Shown piece by piece: positions 14,704 to 16,051 of a DNA stretch of 16,051 nucleotides. The position numbers and the translations under genes were made by a program. This stretch comes from JBOGGX01 sp050744245 (GTDB taxonomy: Bacteria > Actinomycetota > Acidimicrobiia > Acidimicrobiales > JBOGGX01), in NCBI GenBank assembly GCA_050744245.1, contig JBOGGX010000001.1, positions 1 through 16,051 of the forward strand, given 5' to 3'. The stretch's first letter is position 1; every line of letters begins with the position of its first letter. The notes beneath the pieces were generated by a model, which worked only from the letters and a program-made list of their open reading frames with translations, was not told the DNA's origin and searched no databases.

Positions 14704-15266
14704 GGGGAGCTCAACGCGAAGCCGAAGAGGATGGCGAGGAGGACGAGGACGACGATGCCGACGGCGCTCGTCGCGATGCCGGCGATGGCCACGCCCCGTC
14801 CCTGCTCGGTACCGCCCGATCCGTTGATCCGGCGGAGTCCGGCGATGCCCAGAACCAGACCTGGGATGGCCGCGACCGCAGGCACCAGGCACAGTAAGCC
14901 GCCGGGGATGCTGACGATGCCGCAGATGAGGGAGCCCACGGCCATGCCGTTGGTCTTCGCTGCGGGCGGGGCGCCGTAGCCGTAGGGCACATACGGGGCG
15001 TAGGTCGGCGGCTGGTACTGCGGCGGATAACCGTACGGCGGCGGTGGAGGAGGCGGCGGATAGCCGGTCGGCGGCGGCGGATAGCCGGTCGGCGGCGGAT
15101 GGCCGGTCGGGGGGTAGGGCGGGTGCGGCGACGGGGCCACGGGCTGCGTCGGCGGTGGAGGCGACGCCCCGTCGAGCGGGGCAAAGGTGTCGTCATCGGT
15201 CGGTGGCGGCCCCGGCCGGGTCGTGCTCCACCAGTCGGGGGCGCCGGGCTGCTCTGGGTCGCTCAT
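14688..15266 (-). CDS. Pro/Tyr-rich DUF4190-type membrane protein
   Basis: 192 aa from ATG 15266, with GAGGATGG (15282-15275) about 8 nt upstream; ATG 15278 would add four residues. The first about 110 residues are an acidic then Pro/Gly/Tyr-rich cytoplasmic tail with repeated PPPTGYPP/PPTGHPP units and many YxPP-like turns. After KTNGMAVGSLICGIVSIPGG come two hydrophobic segments (about 115-150, containing IPGLVLGIAGLRRI, and 160-187, VAIAGIATSAVGIVVLVLL), the standard DUF4190 pair. Such proteins are widespread in actinobacteria and of unknown function; the tail is of the kind seen in membrane adaptors. It is transcribed away from the WXG100 gene, sharing its upstream region with it. Confidence 0.88.
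   Translation of the reverse strand: MSDPEQPGAPDWWSTTRPGPPPTDDDTFAPLDGASPPPPTQPVAPSPHPPYPPTGHPPPTGYPPPPTGYPPPPPPPPYGYPPQYQPPTYAPYVPYGYGAPPAAKTNGMAVGSLICGIVSIPGGLLCLVPAVAAIPGLVLGIAGLRRINGSGGTEQGRGVAIAGIATSAVGIVVLVLLAILFGFALSSPTSEF
15058..15114. repeat. Imperfect tandem repeat coding the Pro-Tyr tail
   Basis: GGATAGCCGGTCGGCGGC occurs at 15058-15075 and 15079-15096 and a variant with GGATGGCCGGTCGG begins at 15097. On the coding (minus) strand each unit gives a Pro-Pro-Pro-Thr-Gly-(Tyr/His) turn of the DUF4190-like protein. Such runs are prone to length changes by slippage. Confidence 0.75.
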
Positions 15267-15400
15267 TGGTGCATCCATCCTCGTAGCACGCCAACTGACG
15301 TGAGCGCCGACCCGGGGGCACCAATGAGCGCTTCGCCGCTTCGCGGCGAAGGCAGGCTGCGTTGATGGTTCGCTCGCCCTCCGGGCTCGCTCATTGGGCC
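15260..15400. repeat. Repeated CCAATGAGCG start-codon module
   Basis: CGCTCATTGGTGC (15260-15272) contains the start codon of the DUF4190-like gene. Its exact 13-bp inverted copy GCACCAATGAGCG is at 15318-15330, and a third, direct copy of the core CGCTCATTGG is at 15388-15397. Between the second and third copies is a perfect hairpin, CTTCGCCGC-TTC-GCGGCGAAG (15331-15351). On the minus strand the third copy starts a 44-codon run (MSEPGGRANHQR...) resembling the real gene's beginning (ATGAGCGA-CC). The arrangement suggests a short duplicated or inserted element rather than coding sequence. Confidence 0.55.
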
Positions 15401-15485
15401 ACTCGTCCCTATCTGGTCGGCCGACACTACCGAGGGCGAAGCCGACAATCTGGTCGGTCGGGGAACCGCAACGGCCGCCGCGCCG

Positions 15486-15545
15486 TTGACACGGCGAGCC
15501 CACGGGAGTTGTGAATAGCATCGAAGTACATGTTCGTGCTATCAT
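15486..15545 (+). promoter_or_regulatory. Leader of the WXG100 gene: TTGACA and a 28-bp near-palindrome
   Basis: TTGACA at 15486-15491 is a consensus -35, although no good -10 lies 17 bp beyond it. At 15515-15542, ATAGCATCGAA pairs with TTCGTGCTAT (one bulged T) around a 7-base centre. The core CGAA-N7-TTCG resembles the actinobacterial SOS box but has one base too many between half-sites. TATCAT at 15540-15545 is a possible -10. The patch is AT-rich compared with its surroundings. It probably controls the WXG100 gene about 80 bp downstream. Confidence 0.45.
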
Positions 15546-15621
15546 AGGCTCGAAATGTGCGGGCAGGTCAAAGGGAGCGAGCCCAGGCCGGGCTCCGAGA
15601 CACGAGGAGCGAGAACAACCG

Positions 15622-15918
15622 ATGGGACAGAGCATCCAGGTCACCACCGAGGACGTCCGGGCCCTCTCCGACAGCTGCGTCAACACGGGCGGCGCGGTCG
15701 CCAACGAGCTGAACAGCCTGCTCGGACGGGTCAGCGCCGTGGTCAACGGCAGCTGGGTCAGCCAGGCCTCGGGCGCCTTCGACGGCTACTTCAAGGACTT
15801 CCACACGGGGTGGATGAAGGTCCAGGAGGCCCTGCAGGGCATCAGCGGTCAGCTGCGCGGCGCGGCCGACTCCTACGAGCAGACCGAGCAGGGCATCGCC
15901 GGCAGCTTCCGGCAGTGA
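15622..15918 (+). CDS. WXG100-family (ESX/type VII-like) protein
   Basis: 98 aa from ATG 15622, preceded by GAGGAGCGAG. It has the length and helix-turn-helix hairpin pattern of EsxA/EsxB proteins: helix 1 TTEDVRALSDSCVNTGGAVA and NELNSLLGRVSAVV; the turn NGSWVSQASGAFDGYF, where the W-x-G motif is W-V-S; and helix 2 GWMKVQEALQGISGQLRGAA. The C-terminus ends YEQTEQGIAGSF, giving the Y-x-x-x-E secretion signal. No signal peptide. It should be secreted by, or be part of, a type VII-like system, usually as a dimer; no EccC, EccB or partner gene is inside the window. It may continue in an operon to the right. Confidence 0.92.
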   Translation: MGQSIQVTTEDVRALSDSCVNTGGAVANELNSLLGRVSAVVNGSWVSQASGAFDGYFKDFHTGWMKVQEALQGISGQLRGAADSYEQTEQGIAGSFRQ

Positions 15919-15919
15919 G

Positions 15920-16051
15920 CTGAGCCCAACTACAGCCAACCAGGACCCCCCGGAACCGCCGGTCGCACCGCCTGGAGCGGCCGGCGGCTTCGCGGTGGAG
16001 CAGGAACCGAAGGCCTCGCTTCTGGCTCAGTCCAACGCCGGCCACTTGGCC
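15920..16051 (+). CDS. Possible start of a following gene (partial, low confidence)
   Basis: After the WXG100 stop, one plus frame stays open to the window edge and reads SPTTANQDPPEPPVAPPG ... FAVEQEPKASLLAQSNAG, a Pro-rich then helical composition that looks protein-like. No ATG is present; the frame would need CTG 15920 or GTG 15995 as start. It may be the N-terminus of the next operon gene. No family can be assigned. Confidence 0.3.
   Translation, partial: MSPTTANQDPPEPPVAPPGAAGGFAVEQEPKASLLAQSNAGHLA

Noticed and set aside
15263..15448. 61-aa minus-strand ORF upstream of the DUF4190-like gene
   Set aside because: Made of repeat and hairpin sequence (start module copies); no family pattern, better explained as a non-coding repeat.
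15411..15457. Direct repeat ATCTGGTCGG (15411-15420 and 15448-15457)
   Set aside because: Only 10 bp, two copies, in GC-rich intergenic sequence; no structure or gene relation found.

Overview
The window is a stretch of chromosome from a GC-rich actinobacterium. Evidence for this is the very high GC content with strong third-position GC bias, frequent GTG starts, an F420-type luciferase-like relic, and a WXG100 (ESX/type VII-like) protein. The mitochondrial-type aconitase and general style would fit Acidimicrobiia, but that placement is an inference. No rRNA, tRNA, CRISPR array, transposase or phage gene was seen.

Layout, left to right. (1) 1-835, minus: 5' part of an unrecognised Ala/Arg-rich helical protein that runs out of the window. 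(2) 1046-1926, minus: a two-gene unit, a small XRE-type HTH regulator overlapping (ATGA) a ClpP-fold protein that has lost all three catalytic residues; a perfect palindrome sits just upstream. (3) 2014-6360, minus: a large LuxR-type ATPase regulator (LAL/MalT-like) flanked by decayed genes: an O-methyltransferase relic with frameshifts and a deletion downstream, a luciferase-like (F420-type) relic with N-terminal and internal deletions upstream, and a C-terminal scrap of a PxKF-type surface protein. (4) 6422-7582, plus: a lone Rieske oxygenase alpha subunit whose last codons run into the first of two tandem 43-bp palindromic repeats. (5) 7664-10485, minus: aconitase followed by an overlapping DinB/DUF664-like gene. 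(6) 10591-12156, plus: a GntR/UTRA regulator and an alpha/beta hydrolase, divergent from aconitase. (7) 12279-14627, plus: a 14-TM MFS drug exporter, a TetR regulator and a 44-codon ORF overlapping it, behind a promoter embedded in a 10-bp inverted repeat. (8) 14688-15266, minus: a Pro/Tyr-rich DUF4190-type membrane protein whose start lies in a repeated CCAATGAGCG module. (9) 15622-15918, plus: a WXG100-like protein behind an AT-richer leader with a 28-bp near-palindrome; the last bases may open another gene.

How the parts work together: three units look self-contained and autoregulated (XRE plus ClpP-like; GntR plus hydrolase; MFS plus TetR). Aconitase is central metabolism (citrate to isocitrate). 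The 2-6.4 kb section looks like a gene graveyard around one intact regulator. The most promising candidate for something undescribed is the XRE/dead-ClpP pair with its palindromic operator, which is organised like a small autoregulated two-gene module.
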